From Marinobacter salinus (GTDB taxonomy: Bacteria; Pseudomonadota; Gammaproteobacteria; Pseudomonadales; Oleiphilaceae), in the NCBI RefSeq assembly GCF_001854125.1, contig NZ_CP017715.1, positions 248,001-312,000 on the forward strand: DNA of 64,000 bases, given 5' to 3'. Below the pieces are notes generated by a model. It was not told the origin of the DNA. It ran no database searches and worked only from the letters and a program-made list of their open reading frames with translations. Positions 26,049 to 34,222 of this stretch are shown piece by piece (position 1 is the stretch's first letter; the number at the start of each line of letters is the position of its first letter). Position numbers and translations under genes: made by a program.

Positions 26049-26714
26049 TTATCCGGCCCGTCCGAAAACCCGTTCAAAGAATCCTGCCGATTTCACGTCA
26101 GGAACAGGCAGGTTGTCGAGCTCTTCCATTGCCCTGCGCCAGAAGTGTTCGGGGTCGTCCAGATCGGCCACCTGGGCCCGTTCTTCATTGCTGTAATGGT
26201 TGTGTTCGCCTTCAAGCCCCTTTGCCATCAGTTCCTGAGTCCAAAGGTAAATCGTGGCCCTTACCGTTCGCAGCAGTCGGCAGTAAATTTCACGACTCAG
26301 GTTGATGGCAAGCTCCGCGCTCAGATTGATCTGCTTTTGCAGTTCGAGCATGGCGTCTTTATCGAGGAGTATGCGGTTTCCGTCCCCTTTCTTGCTGTTT
26401 ACACAGATCTTCTCCAGAGCCTTGGTGCCCTCAATCAGATCAAGGTGACCGTAGGTTCCTTTCTGTTGGTCATTTACCGGCGCGGGAATCCAGCCATACT
26501 GTGGAGAGCGGGCTACAATATGTCCGGGGAGATCCCGGCGATAGGGAGGTGCGGATTCACGGTCCTGATAGCCATCAAATTCCGTGCGTAGCCATGCCGC
26601 CATTTTCTTCTGACGTAACATCATCGCGAGGGTGATGGCAGATGGCATGATATCTGCGAGCAATTCGGATGAATCCGTGGTCCGCTCATCAAGGTGATTG
26701 GTGGATGCTGACAT
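26049..26714 (-). CDS. AbiTii-like protein (possible phage-defence-related domain)
   Basis: A 221-residue soluble protein. The frame is open from 26906, but GAGGAGG just before ATG 26714 marks the start. Residues about 15-75 (a leucine-rich helix, then WLRTEFDGY and PPYRRDLPGHIVA, then an aromatic GWIPAPV turn) follow the pattern I remember for the AbiTii N-terminal domain. The later ISREIYC-x3-RTVRATIYLWTQEL segment resembles the matching helix of that family. AbiTii was named from a lactococcal abortive-infection protein. Single genes with this domain are common in chromosomes, so a defence role here is not shown. No toxin or nuclease motif is visible. Confidence 0.55.
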   Translation of the reverse strand: MSASTNHLDERTTDSSELLADIMPSAITLAMMLRQKKMAAWLRTEFDGYQDRESAPPYRRDLPGHIVARSPQYGWIPAPVNDQQKGTYGHLDLIEGTKALEKICVNSKKGDGNRILLDKDAMLELQKQINLSAELAINLSREIYCRLLRTVRATIYLWTQELMAKGLEGEHNHYSNEERAQVADLDDPEHFWRRAMEELDNLPVPDVKSAGFFERVFGRAG

Positions 26715-26904
26715 GTTGTCCTCCTCGGCAACGGGCATTGAGGCTCTCCCGGCTGCCAGATTTTTGTTGTTGTTTGGCTGCCGCATGGTTGTCTGTCCGG
26801 CGCGCCGTGTATAGAAAGTAGACAGTGAGGGCGAGTAGTGCCGTTGTAAAAAAGTAACTCCTTTGTAACGGCCAGTAAGTGGCCTTTGATTCAGGAGGCA
26901 AACC

Positions 26905-27561
26905 ATGATTGAGGAAGAGGATTATTCGGCCCGACGGGCCTCGATGGTGGACTATCAGATTATTGGCCGGGGCATTTCTTCTCCGCTGGTGATTGAGGCC
27001 ATGCGACGGGTGCCCAGAGAGAAGTTTGTCCCACGCGGCATGATCGATTGTGCCTATGAGGATGGTCCGCTACCCATAGGTGCTGGCCAAACTATTTCCC
27101 AGCCCTATATTGTCGCACTGATGACGGAAGGGCTGGACCTTGAGGGTGGGGAGCGGGTTCTGGATATAGGCACGGGATCTGGCTATGCGGCCGCGGTACT
27201 GGCGTGCATTGCGTCTCGTGTGTTCAGCATTGAGCGCATCCCGGAGTTGGCTGAACATGCGGCTGCGACACTGGCGGCTGAAGGCTACAGCAATGTTGAG
27301 GTGCGATGCGGCGACGGCACTCTGGGCTGGCCAGAGGAGGCGCCCTTTGATGGCATATGCGTGGCTGCGGGCGCCCCGACTGTCCCGGAAGCCCTGAAGA
27401 GCCAGCTTGCCATCGGAGGGAAGCTGGTCATTCCTGTGGGTTCGGAGCACTCAGTGCAGTCATTGCGAAGAATCATCCGGATCTCGGAAACGGAGTTCCA
27501 CAGTGACAACTTTGGCGACGTCCGGTTTGTGCCTTTGCTGGGCGAAGAGGGCTGGTCCTGA
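26905..27561 (+). CDS. pcm: Protein-L-isoaspartate O-methyltransferase
   Basis: A 218-residue SAM-dependent enzyme that starts repair of isoaspartyl residues. The family signatures are the N-terminal RRASMVDYQIIGRGI, then AYEDGPLPIGAGQTISQPYIVALM and the SAM-binding VLDIGTGSGYAAAVLA at about residues 78-93. A CAGGAGGCA precedes ATG 26905. It is divergent from the AbiTii-like gene, with 190 bases between starts. In many gammaproteobacteria pcm precedes nlpD/rpoS, but here it stands alone. Confidence 0.94.
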   Translation: MIEEEDYSARRASMVDYQIIGRGISSPLVIEAMRRVPREKFVPRGMIDCAYEDGPLPIGAGQTISQPYIVALMTEGLDLEGGERVLDIGTGSGYAAAVLACIASRVFSIERIPELAEHAAATLAAEGYSNVEVRCGDGTLGWPEEAPFDGICVAAGAPTVPEALKSQLAIGGKLVIPVGSEHSVQSLRRIIRISETEFHSDNFGDVRFVPLLGEEGWS

Positions 27562-27585
27562 ATTGAAACCCTCTGCGCCCGCATT

Positions 27586-28392
27586 TTACATGCCGGCGTT
27601 GGTGCTCTCGAAGATCTTGTCTGCGGAAGCAGCAACAAATCCGCTGTATAGGGTTCCGTCGGGTTCTGGATAACGCAGCGCAAACTCATAAAAACAGCTG
27701 GGAATGGCTTCTTCACGGTCCGAAAACCGGACGGGCACACGATCAGCCATGGTCGATGACTGCTCCAGCAGGTCAGCCGGCGACCCTTTTACTTCGCCCC
27801 CGGAGGCATTCACGGTATAGCCGTTGTCCTTCAGAAGCTGATTGATTTGCTCAACGGTCTGGAAGTGGTCCAGATGATTGATGCTTACGGTGAAATGATT
27901 GGCCCTGTAACCCCATGCTGCCATCCACGCCGCATATTCACTCTCTTCCAGAAGCTCTCGGTAGGTCTGGTAATCCATGCCCCAATGTCGGCCGGAATAG
28001 AGGAAATCGTCTGCGGTGACGTTCTCAGGGGACACTTGGGCAACCAGATTCTTTACCACCGCCTGCAGTGCCGGGGAACATTGCTCTACCAGTAATTCAG
28101 AAATGAAGACCTTCGGGGCCTCGGGATCCGGGTGCTCATAATGCCGCGCATACAGCTTCTTGGTCTTAAAGTGATACTCACCACCCTGGCGGTAGCCAAG
28201 GGCCAGGAAGTGTTCGGCAAGTGCCTCGAGCCCAACTGGCGGCAAATTGAAGGTGCGCAGCGCAATGTGATCGTTAACGATGGCATGGCCTTCCTCGGCG
28301 CCCAGGATGCGGTGGATCTCAACGGCAGAGGGCGTCACCGCCTGATAACTTTGCCAAAGCTGCTCGAAAAGCGTGTTGCGATCAGTGTGCAT
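27586..28392 (-). CDS. Short DUF1338 protein (2-oxoadipate dioxygenase/decarboxylase-like)
   Basis: A 268-residue member of DUF1338, a VOC-fold family. The best studied member is HglS of Pseudomonas putida, which turns 2-oxoadipate into D-2-hydroxyglutarate using Fe(II). The expected metal-binding residues appear to be His42 (in NDHIALRTF), His166 (in ANHFTVSI) and Glu236 (in CFYEFALRYPEPDG). The protein is much shorter than HglS, as in the short subgroup. ATG 28392 overlaps the end of astA by 11 bases, so the two are coupled. The frame opens further up at 28491, inside astA, which I regard as too long. Confidence 0.82.
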   Translation of the reverse strand: MHTDRNTLFEQLWQSYQAVTPSAVEIHRILGAEEGHAIVNDHIALRTFNLPPVGLEALAEHFLALGYRQGGEYHFKTKKLYARHYEHPDPEAPKVFISELLVEQCSPALQAVVKNLVAQVSPENVTADDFLYSGRHWGMDYQTYRELLEESEYAAWMAAWGYRANHFTVSINHLDHFQTVEQINQLLKDNGYTVNASGGEVKGSPADLLEQSSTMADRVPVRFSDREEAIPSCFYEFALRYPEPDGTLYSGFVAASADKIFESTNAGM

Positions 28393-29503
28393 AATGAACC
28401 TCAGGGTAAGTCTGTTCGGTACTGGCCGGCGCATTCTGGTTCCGGCCAACCAGCGGCAGGACACGGCAGGTGGCGCCGGTGTCCAGCCCAAGCCCGGTGG
28501 CGAGGGCGCGGGACAAGATCAGGGTTTCCGTACGTGGCCGCACATGTGCTTCAGTCGTAACGGTGGCGCGGAAACCGGTTGTCTGAGTATTGGCTATAAG
28601 AACAGGGGTATCAATCCGTTCCTGGTGCAGTCTCGTGAATTTGGCGCTTTGCGAGCGCTCAGCTTCAGTCTCCACCTTCCAGATCCGGGAGTCCCGGGCA
28701 CTCCGAATGCTAGTAAGCGGGCACTCTACTGTGGGGCCTGCATCGAAGAGATCAATCAGGCCCTTATGGGTGAACCCCTCCGTTTCAAGCATGCGTAATG
28801 CCGGCCGGGTGTGGTCGTGCACCTGGCTGATAACCTCTCTCGCTTCGGCGCTCATCAGGCAGGTATATAAAGGATGTGAGGGCATCAGTTCATCAATGAA
28901 GTCGGTATAACCGGACCCGACCAGGCTGGTAGCGGATGCAAATTCCATATCCACGAAGTGAGCTTTGATCCAGTTCCAGAAAGGCGACTGGCCAGAGGCG
29001 TCGGAAACACCGCGCATCTCGGCAATGACTGTATCAGAGAATCGCTCGGGATGAATTGCCATGAACAGGAAGCGAACACGGGACAGGAGTTTCCCGGCGT
29101 TGCCCTGGCGGAATTTCGGGCGCAGGTACAGGGAGCAGACTTCAGTGCAGCCAGCGTAGTGACTGCAGCGGGTCAGGGTTTCCACGCTCCGTCGCAGGCC
29201 AAGATCCCGGGAGTGGTGTGTCACCGTATTGCGACGAAAATGATAGAGGGGCCGAGCGCGTCCGACCGACGCCTCAATGCCTGTCGTGCCCATGATCTCT
29301 CCGCTGGACTCATTCTCCAGAACAAACAGGTAGTGCTCGTTACCCGGCTGGGAAACAGACTGATCAAAACTCGAAATGGAGTGCTCGATCTTTCGGGCCA
29401 GCGCATCGCGGTCCGGCATTAGTGAGGTAAACCCCGGGCCGGACTCGATCGCGATCTCGTAGAGCGTGTCCAGATCTTTGTGGGCAATGGGGCGAACAAT
29501 CAT
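28382..29503 (-). CDS. astA: Arginine N-succinyltransferase
   Basis: A 373-residue acyltransferase that starts the AST pathway by succinylating arginine. The opening MIVRPIAHKDLDTLYEIA and the segments GPGFTSLMPDR, HYLFVLENESSGEIMGT and LYLRPKFRQGNAGKLLSR are typical of AstA. It is slightly longer than the E. coli enzyme. None of the other ast genes (astB, astC, astD, astE) lies in the window. Instead a DUF1338 gene follows, and an Lrp-type regulator is divergent. The start was moved from 29530 to ATG 29503, which has AAGGA upstream. Confidence 0.9.
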   Translation of the reverse strand: MIVRPIAHKDLDTLYEIAIESGPGFTSLMPDRDALARKIEHSISSFDQSVSQPGNEHYLFVLENESSGEIMGTTGIEASVGRARPLYHFRRNTVTHHSRDLGLRRSVETLTRCSHYAGCTEVCSLYLRPKFRQGNAGKLLSRVRFLFMAIHPERFSDTVIAEMRGVSDASGQSPFWNWIKAHFVDMEFASATSLVGSGYTDFIDELMPSHPLYTCLMSAEAREVISQVHDHTRPALRMLETEGFTHKGLIDLFDAGPTVECPLTSIRSARDSRIWKVETEAERSQSAKFTRLHQERIDTPVLIANTQTTGFRATVTTEAHVRPRTETLILSRALATGLGLDTGATCRVLPLVGRNQNAPASTEQTYPEVHYAH

Positions 29504-29618
29504 GGCCTGCGTCCTTGGAGTATTTTGCACATTATGAAGCGATAATCTGTCAGTATGTAGATACAGAATGAGCGAAATGACTTAATATATTCTCGAAACG
29601 GCGATATTGGTGGGCATA

Positions 29619-30047
29619 ATGATTGGAAAGCAGGACCAGAAGCTCTTGATGTTGCTCAGGCAGAATGCCAGAGCCAGTATCACAGAGTTGGCCAAAACCC
29701 TTCACCTGTCGCGGTCGACGGTTCAGAACCGGATTGCCCGACTGGAAACCGGTGGCGTTATTCGGGGTTATTCCGTGCTGTTGGGGGGGGAATTCTCAGC
29801 GAACCAGGTGGAGGCCCATGTATCCATAAAAGTTCGACAGAAATTAACGGCCCGCACCAACGCTGCTTTGGAGGGCATTAGCCAGGTATCGCAGCTCTTT
29901 TCGGTAAGCGGTGAGTACGATCTGATCGCTATCGTACAGGCCCAGTCCCTGGAGGAGCTGAGCGCTGTTCTGGATGAAATCGGTAATCTTGAAGGTGTTG
30001 AACGAACGAATTCGGCGGTGGTGCTGGAGACCCGGTTTCGTCGTTAA
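29619..30047 (+). CDS. Lrp/AsnC family transcriptional regulator
   Basis: A 142-residue regulator with an N-terminal helix-turn-helix (LLRQNARASITELAKTLHLSRSTVQNRIARLE) and a C-terminal RAM/effector domain (VSGEYDLIAIVQ). Members sense amino acids. Being divergent from astA, with 115 bases between starts, it most likely controls the astA-DUF1338 pair. A dyad ATTAT-GAAGCG-ATAAT lies in that gap. The frame opens at TTG 29607, and ATG 29619 is the better start. Confidence 0.88.
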   Translation: MIGKQDQKLLMLLRQNARASITELAKTLHLSRSTVQNRIARLETGGVIRGYSVLLGGEFSANQVEAHVSIKVRQKLTARTNAALEGISQVSQLFSVSGEYDLIAIVQAQSLEELSAVLDEIGNLEGVERTNSAVVLETRFRR

Positions 30048-30059
30048 CTTCAGTCGCGG

Positions 30060-30167
30060 TCAGGAGCCCAATAGCCCGGCATAAGCACAATAAAGAAAAG
30101 CGCCGGAGCCCATCAGAATAATGCCCCAGGCGGGGAAAATCAGGGAAGAACGGGTCGATGTACTCAT
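30060..30167 (-). CDS. 35-residue membrane protein
   Basis: A short gene with an excellent ribosome-binding site (GGAGGTG, 4 bases before ATG 30167). The product has a polar N-terminus with Ser and Thr, then a single hydrophobic segment from about residue 9 to 33 with Trp14 and two aromatic residues near the end. It is one membrane helix. It converges on the Lrp gene with 12 bases between the stops. I do not recognise the family. The strong ribosome-binding site and clean helix are the case for it being real. Confidence 0.6.
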   Translation of the reverse strand: MSTSTRSSLIFPAWGIILMGSGAFLYCAYAGLLGS

Positions 30168-30389
30168 AGTCACCTCCTACAGTGAGCTAATGCTTACGCG
30201 TCATTCTTCACTCTAGACCATCCTTGATCAATGTCACGAAACAAATTGGGAGCCAGCTCTCATTAACGGCCGAATTGGCCAGTCTGCCGGGGATTTATTG
30301 CTATTGAGCCCTTCGGGAATCCCGCTACTATTGTATTACTGATGAAAGCAACGTTGTTAAAACAATGATAAAAACGACTGGAGCCTTAC

Positions 30390-32072
30390 ATGTCGGTAGA
30401 CCCCCGGAAACAGACATCTCTGCATTGCCTGTATTACTGGGCAGAAACTACACCCGATGAGGTGTATCTCACCCAGCCATTTGCGGACGGGCACACAGAA
30501 GACATCACCTGGAAAGATGCGGGGGATCAGGTGTCCCGGATGGCAGCACACCTGATGAACCTTGACTTGCCGGAGCACAGCAACATCGCGATTCTAGGCA
30601 AGAACAGTGCTCACTGGATCCTTGCGGACCTGGCCATCTGGGCGGCCGGACATGTCTCGGTACCTCTGTACCCGACCCTTAACGGAGATACGGCGGCGTA
30701 CGTCCTGGAACACAGTGAGGCAAAGCTGATGTTTCTGGGGAAGCTCGATGGCACTGCGGATGGCTGGAATGACATCAAGGCCCATATCCCCGCAGATCTT
30801 CCGATCATTTCGTTGCCGATGTCGCCAAGGGACGATACGCCCAAGTGGCGTGACATTGTCGCGCAGACTGAGCCGACCGATCCAAAGATGCCAAACCCTG
30901 ATGATCTGGCGACGATGGTCTATACCTCAGGCAGCACCGGCAGGCCCAAAGGCGTGATGCACAGTTTTCGCACCATGATCTCTGTGGCCGACGGGCTGCA
31001 GCAGCTTTTTCCGGTGTCGTCGGATGAACGCATGTTGTCCTATCTGCCTCTCGCGCATGTGGCGGAGCGGGCAGCAGTAGAGACTCAGTCCCTGTATTAC
31101 GGGTTTCATCTGTATTTTGCCAATTCCCTGGACACGTTTCAGGAGGACCTGCAACGAGCCCGCCCCACGTTATTCTTTTCTGTGCCGAGATTGTGGATGA
31201 AGTTTTATCTCGGCGTAAACGCGAAGCTGCCACCGAAAAAGCAAAAGCTGCTGTTCAGCATTCCCATTGTGGGATCTCTGGTAAAAAAGAAAGTGCTCAG
31301 ACAGCTTGGGCTCGACCATTGTCGCGCGGCGCTGACCGGTGCTGCACCGCTGTCTGCGGAAATTATTGGCTGGTATCGGAATCTTGGGCTGGAATTACTG
31401 GAAGTTTACGGAATGTCCGAAAACTTCGGCTACTCCCACGCGAACCGTCCGGGTAAGGCGAAAGTGGGGTCGGTGGGTATGGCAAACCCCGGAGTGGAAC
31501 ATCGTATTGGCGAAGGCGGAGAGGTTCAGGTGAAAAGCCCGGGACAAATGCTGGGCTATTACAGGAACGAAGAGAAAACCCGGGAAGACGTGACAGACGA
31601 TGGTTTCCTGAAAACCGGTGACATGGGTGAAATCGACAGTGATGGCTGCCTGCGCATCACCGGGCGGGTCAAGGACCTGTTCAAGACCTCAAAAGGCAAG
31701 TACGTTGTGCCGGTGCCGATCGAGAATCGGTTTAACCACCCGAAGGCGGAGGTGGTGTGCGTGGCCGGTGCGAACCAGCCCCAGCCATGCCTGATGGTGC
31801 TTCTTTCTGAGGAAGCCCGGAATGAGCTGGAAGCGGGTGGAGATAGAACAGGGCTGGACCGGGAACTGGCGGCAGAGCTGGATGCCGTGAACCTGGAGTG
31901 CGAGGCCCATGAAAAGCTGGCATTCGTGGTGATCGTGAGAGAGCCATGGACCATGGAAAACGGTATGCTGACGCCCACAATGAAAATCAAACGGAATGTT
32001 ATTGAAGACTTCTACACACGCAAAATGGATGCGTGGTTTGGCCAGAGGAAGAAAGTGGTCTGGGAATTCTGA
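30390..32072 (+). CDS. Long-chain acyl-CoA synthetase-like AMP-binding protein
   Basis: A 560-residue ANL-family enzyme. The ATP-binding P-loop motif YTSGSTGRPKGVMHS is near residues 179-193, the adenylate-binding LEVYGMSENFGYSH near 335, and the TGDMGEIDSDGCLRITGRVKDLFKTSKGKYV hinge region near 408-440. The eukaryotic-like ETQSLYYGFHLYFANSL stretch suggests a long-chain acyl group. It makes acyl-CoA from fatty acid, ATP and CoA. GGAGCCTTAC precedes the ATG. It is single, with no adjacent thioesterase or dehydrogenase. Confidence 0.9.
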   Translation: MSVDPRKQTSLHCLYYWAETTPDEVYLTQPFADGHTEDITWKDAGDQVSRMAAHLMNLDLPEHSNIAILGKNSAHWILADLAIWAAGHVSVPLYPTLNGDTAAYVLEHSEAKLMFLGKLDGTADGWNDIKAHIPADLPIISLPMSPRDDTPKWRDIVAQTEPTDPKMPNPDDLATMVYTSGSTGRPKGVMHSFRTMISVADGLQQLFPVSSDERMLSYLPLAHVAERAAVETQSLYYGFHLYFANSLDTFQEDLQRARPTLFFSVPRLWMKFYLGVNAKLPPKKQKLLFSIPIVGSLVKKKVLRQLGLDHCRAALTGAAPLSAEIIGWYRNLGLELLEVYGMSENFGYSHANRPGKAKVGSVGMANPGVEHRIGEGGEVQVKSPGQMLGYYRNEEKTREDVTDDGFLKTGDMGEIDSDGCLRITGRVKDLFKTSKGKYVVPVPIENRFNHPKAEVVCVAGANQPQPCLMVLLSEEARNELEAGGDRTGLDRELAAELDAVNLECEAHEKLAFVVIVREPWTMENGMLTPTMKIKRNVIEDFYTRKMDAWFGQRKKVVWEF

Positions 32073-32088
32073 TCTCCGGACGTTAAAA

Positions 32089-32118
32089 CGCCGGTGACTC
32101 CCTGCGGTGCCACCGGCG
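32089..32118 (+). terminator. Hairpin after the acyl-CoA synthetase gene
   Basis: CGCCGGTG and CACCGGCG form a perfect 8-bp stem around a 14-base loop, 16 bases after the acyl-CoA synthetase stop. No T-run follows, so it may be a weak terminator or a 3' stabilising stem. Confidence 0.35.
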
Positions 32119-32178
32119 CTATCAAATCCTTGTGCATCGTCACCAACCCTGTGCCGTTTTCGTCCTTTCAGGATCGAT

Positions 32179-32373
32179 TCAGTGACCGCCCTGCATTCGG
32201 GTCATATCCGGTGCAACGGTTCCGGCTTTTCTGTTCCAGGAACGAAGCTTACGACTGATAAACTGAGCCGCCTGTTTTGATGCGGCACGGGTATACTGGC
32301 GCCTGACCTCTGCACTGTTGTGGAGGATGCTGGACGGCAGGGGTTGAACTGTTGCGATATGGTTCTGAGTCAT
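32179..32373 (-). CDS. Small basic protein of unknown function
   Basis: A 64-residue protein rich in Arg, Lys and Gln, with a helix from about residue 20 to 50 (EVRRQYTRAASKQAAQFI). The ribosome-binding site is strong (TAGGAGGAAGG, about 8 bases before ATG 32373). The helix layout and charge recall DUF1127-like small proteins, but the signature is not clear enough to assign. It is divergent from a LysR regulator (134 bases between starts) and may be its target. Function unknown. Confidence 0.55.
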   Translation of the reverse strand: MTQNHIATVQPLPSSILHNSAEVRRQYTRAASKQAAQFISRKLRSWNRKAGTVAPDMTRMQGGH

Positions 32374-32507
32374 AGCGCCTTCCTCCTAAAAAGGGGTGGA
32401 TTGAATTAATTAGCGATCTATCTTTAATGTACGACAAACTATAAGGGTTCTTTTTTGCAGTTTGAATACGTTAAAATCCGTACTCATGTTGCAAATATGC
32501 AGTAGCT

Positions 32508-33407
32508 ATGGACTGGGATTATCTTCGATTTGTACGCGCACTGGCAATAGGTGGAACGCTTGCCAAGGCGGGGGAATTACTGGGTGTGCACCAAACCACC
32601 GTATTACGAAGGCTCGACCAGATGGAAGAGTCGCTGGGTGTGCAGTTTTTTGAACGCAACAGGGATGGATTACAACTGACCCCAGTGGGGGAGACAGCCT
32701 TTCGGGAGGCTGAAAAGCTATCGGTCGCAATGGAAAACCTTGAGCGCAAGCTCGTCGGGCAGGACTCGGCGCCGGTCGGTAAAGTTCGACTGGCTGCGGA
32801 GGATTCTATGATGAACGAGCTGCTGAGCCCGATTCTCGCAGAGCTGGTTCGGGAGTTTCCGGATATCGAGCTCGAAGTGTTGACGGATAATGATGTTGCC
32901 AACCTGAGCCACCGGGAAGCGGACCTTACGCTGCGCGCAGAGAACAAGCCTCAGGCGACACTTGAGGGGCAGCGAATCGCCGCCATTGAATCGGCAGTCT
33001 ACGGAGCCTCGCGATACTGCCGGCGCCATCGTAATATGGATATCGAGAACAGGCCGGAGGATTGCCTGTGGATTGTTCCTGATGAAACATTCAGCCACCT
33101 TGCCACGGGCCGCTGGTATCGAAAACAGCTCAAGAACGCCCGGTCATTGATTCGGTGTAATAGCCTGCAATCCATGTACGCACTGGCCCGGGCCGATGCT
33201 GGGCTGGCAGTGTTGCCCTGTTACCTTGGGGAAAGCGCCAAAGAGCTTCGGCGGCTGTCGGAGCCACTGGAAGGAGAGAGCGTGGATCTCTGGCTGCACG
33301 TCAACCAGGACACTCAGCACATGGCGAGAGTCCGGATTGTAATGGAATACCTGGTAGACCGGCTTCAGGCGCAGGAATCGTCTATCGAGATCAGCGCGAC
33401 ACTTTAA
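32508..33407 (+). CDS. LysR-type transcriptional regulator
   Basis: A 299-residue LysR regulator with the helix-turn-helix at about residues 9-55 (GTLAKAGELLGVHQTTVLRRLDQME). The HQTTV recognition helix differs from the common TQPAV form and is seen in the subgroup of short-loop LysR proteins. The effector domain follows. The likely target is the divergent small basic protein gene, or the regulator's own promoter. No strong ribosome-binding site precedes ATG 32508. Effector unknown. Confidence 0.85.
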   Translation: MDWDYLRFVRALAIGGTLAKAGELLGVHQTTVLRRLDQMEESLGVQFFERNRDGLQLTPVGETAFREAEKLSVAMENLERKLVGQDSAPVGKVRLAAEDSMMNELLSPILAELVREFPDIELEVLTDNDVANLSHREADLTLRAENKPQATLEGQRIAAIESAVYGASRYCRRHRNMDIENRPEDCLWIVPDETFSHLATGRWYRKQLKNARSLIRCNSLQSMYALARADAGLAVLPCYLGESAKELRRLSEPLEGESVDLWLHVNQDTQHMARVRIVMEYLVDRLQAQESSIEISATL

Positions 33408-33413
33408 AGGGAG

Positions 33414-34181
33414 TCAGCGACAGAAGGGCCAGAACTGATACCAGCGCCAGCACTGGAATTCCTGTTCGCAGCTCTGGAGCTGGATGTCGTATCGGAAGGC
33501 CCGCTTCTGCACTCGTGCAGCGAGGGCGGTGATATCAGGCTTTCGTGCATAGGTTTGTCGGCTGAAGCCTCCTCGCCCTTCATGGTAGGCCAGGTACAGG
33601 CTTCTTGGATTGTAAAAAGAAATGCCGAGCTGCCGGTGTGTCAGGTGATTGTACCAGCCAACAAAATCCAGGGCGTGCTCCATATCCGTTCGCACGGTAA
33701 ACCAGCCATCCCCGTTTGCTTCCAGGTATTCCCGCCAGGCGGGATCCAGTGCCTGGGCATAACCGTAGGCGGTGGTTGGCCGAGCCCACGGAATGAAACC
33801 CCAGAGTCTGGACCTTGGAGGCTGTGCATGGCTGCGAAAAGATGACTCGTAGTAGACGAATGCTATTTGCGTTGCGACAGGTGTACCCCACCGTCTTTCA
33901 GACTCTTTCGCATAGTCATACCAGACCGGATGCTCCCGGAAGATTTCACAAAGGTCGTCAGTATTGGCCGGGGGAGCCGGTGCCAGCAGGCTAAAACGCA
34001 GGGTTGCCCAGGTGGCAACCAGAAGTCCTAGCAAGGGCAGTCCGTACCATTTGGTGCGCGAACGCCACACATCAAGGCGTGTCTGTTGGCGCCGCTTGCG
34101 CCTGCGCCACGGCTTTTTGAATTTCCCTACCAAACTGTCATCTCCGGAGCCCATGGTTTTCTTGCTGAACCAGCGCCACAC
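33414..34181 (-). CDS. Membrane-anchored lytic-transglycosylase-like protein (SLT domain)
   Basis: A 255-residue protein with a very basic N-terminus, one membrane helix (about residues 47-67) and a C-terminal SLT-like domain. The probable catalytic glutamate is Glu112 in FVYYESSFRS, followed by a RLWGFIPWARPTTAYGYAQAL region like the G-L-M/Y-Q motif of soluble transglycosylases. It should act on peptidoglycan from the periplasmic face of the inner membrane. The frame begins with GTG 34181, and ATG 34154 is an alternative. The gene ends 6 bases after the LysR stop (convergent). Confidence 0.75.
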   Translation of the reverse strand: MWRWFSKKTMGSGDDSLVGKFKKPWRRRKRRQQTRLDVWRSRTKWYGLPLLGLLVATWATLRFSLLAPAPPANTDDLCEIFREHPVWYDYAKESERRWGTPVATQIAFVYYESSFRSHAQPPRSRLWGFIPWARPTTAYGYAQALDPAWREYLEANGDGWFTVRTDMEHALDFVGWYNHLTHRQLGISFYNPRSLYLAYHEGRGGFSRQTYARKPDITALAARVQKRAFRYDIQLQSCEQEFQCWRWYQFWPFCR

Positions 34182-34222
34182 ATGTCATAAACGGGGCATC
34201 CACATAACGGGATGATAGAGAA

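Noticed and set aside
29540-29580. CTGT-N12-ACAG near the Lrp/astA gap as a second LexA box
   Set aside because: LexA needs eight bases between the half-sites.
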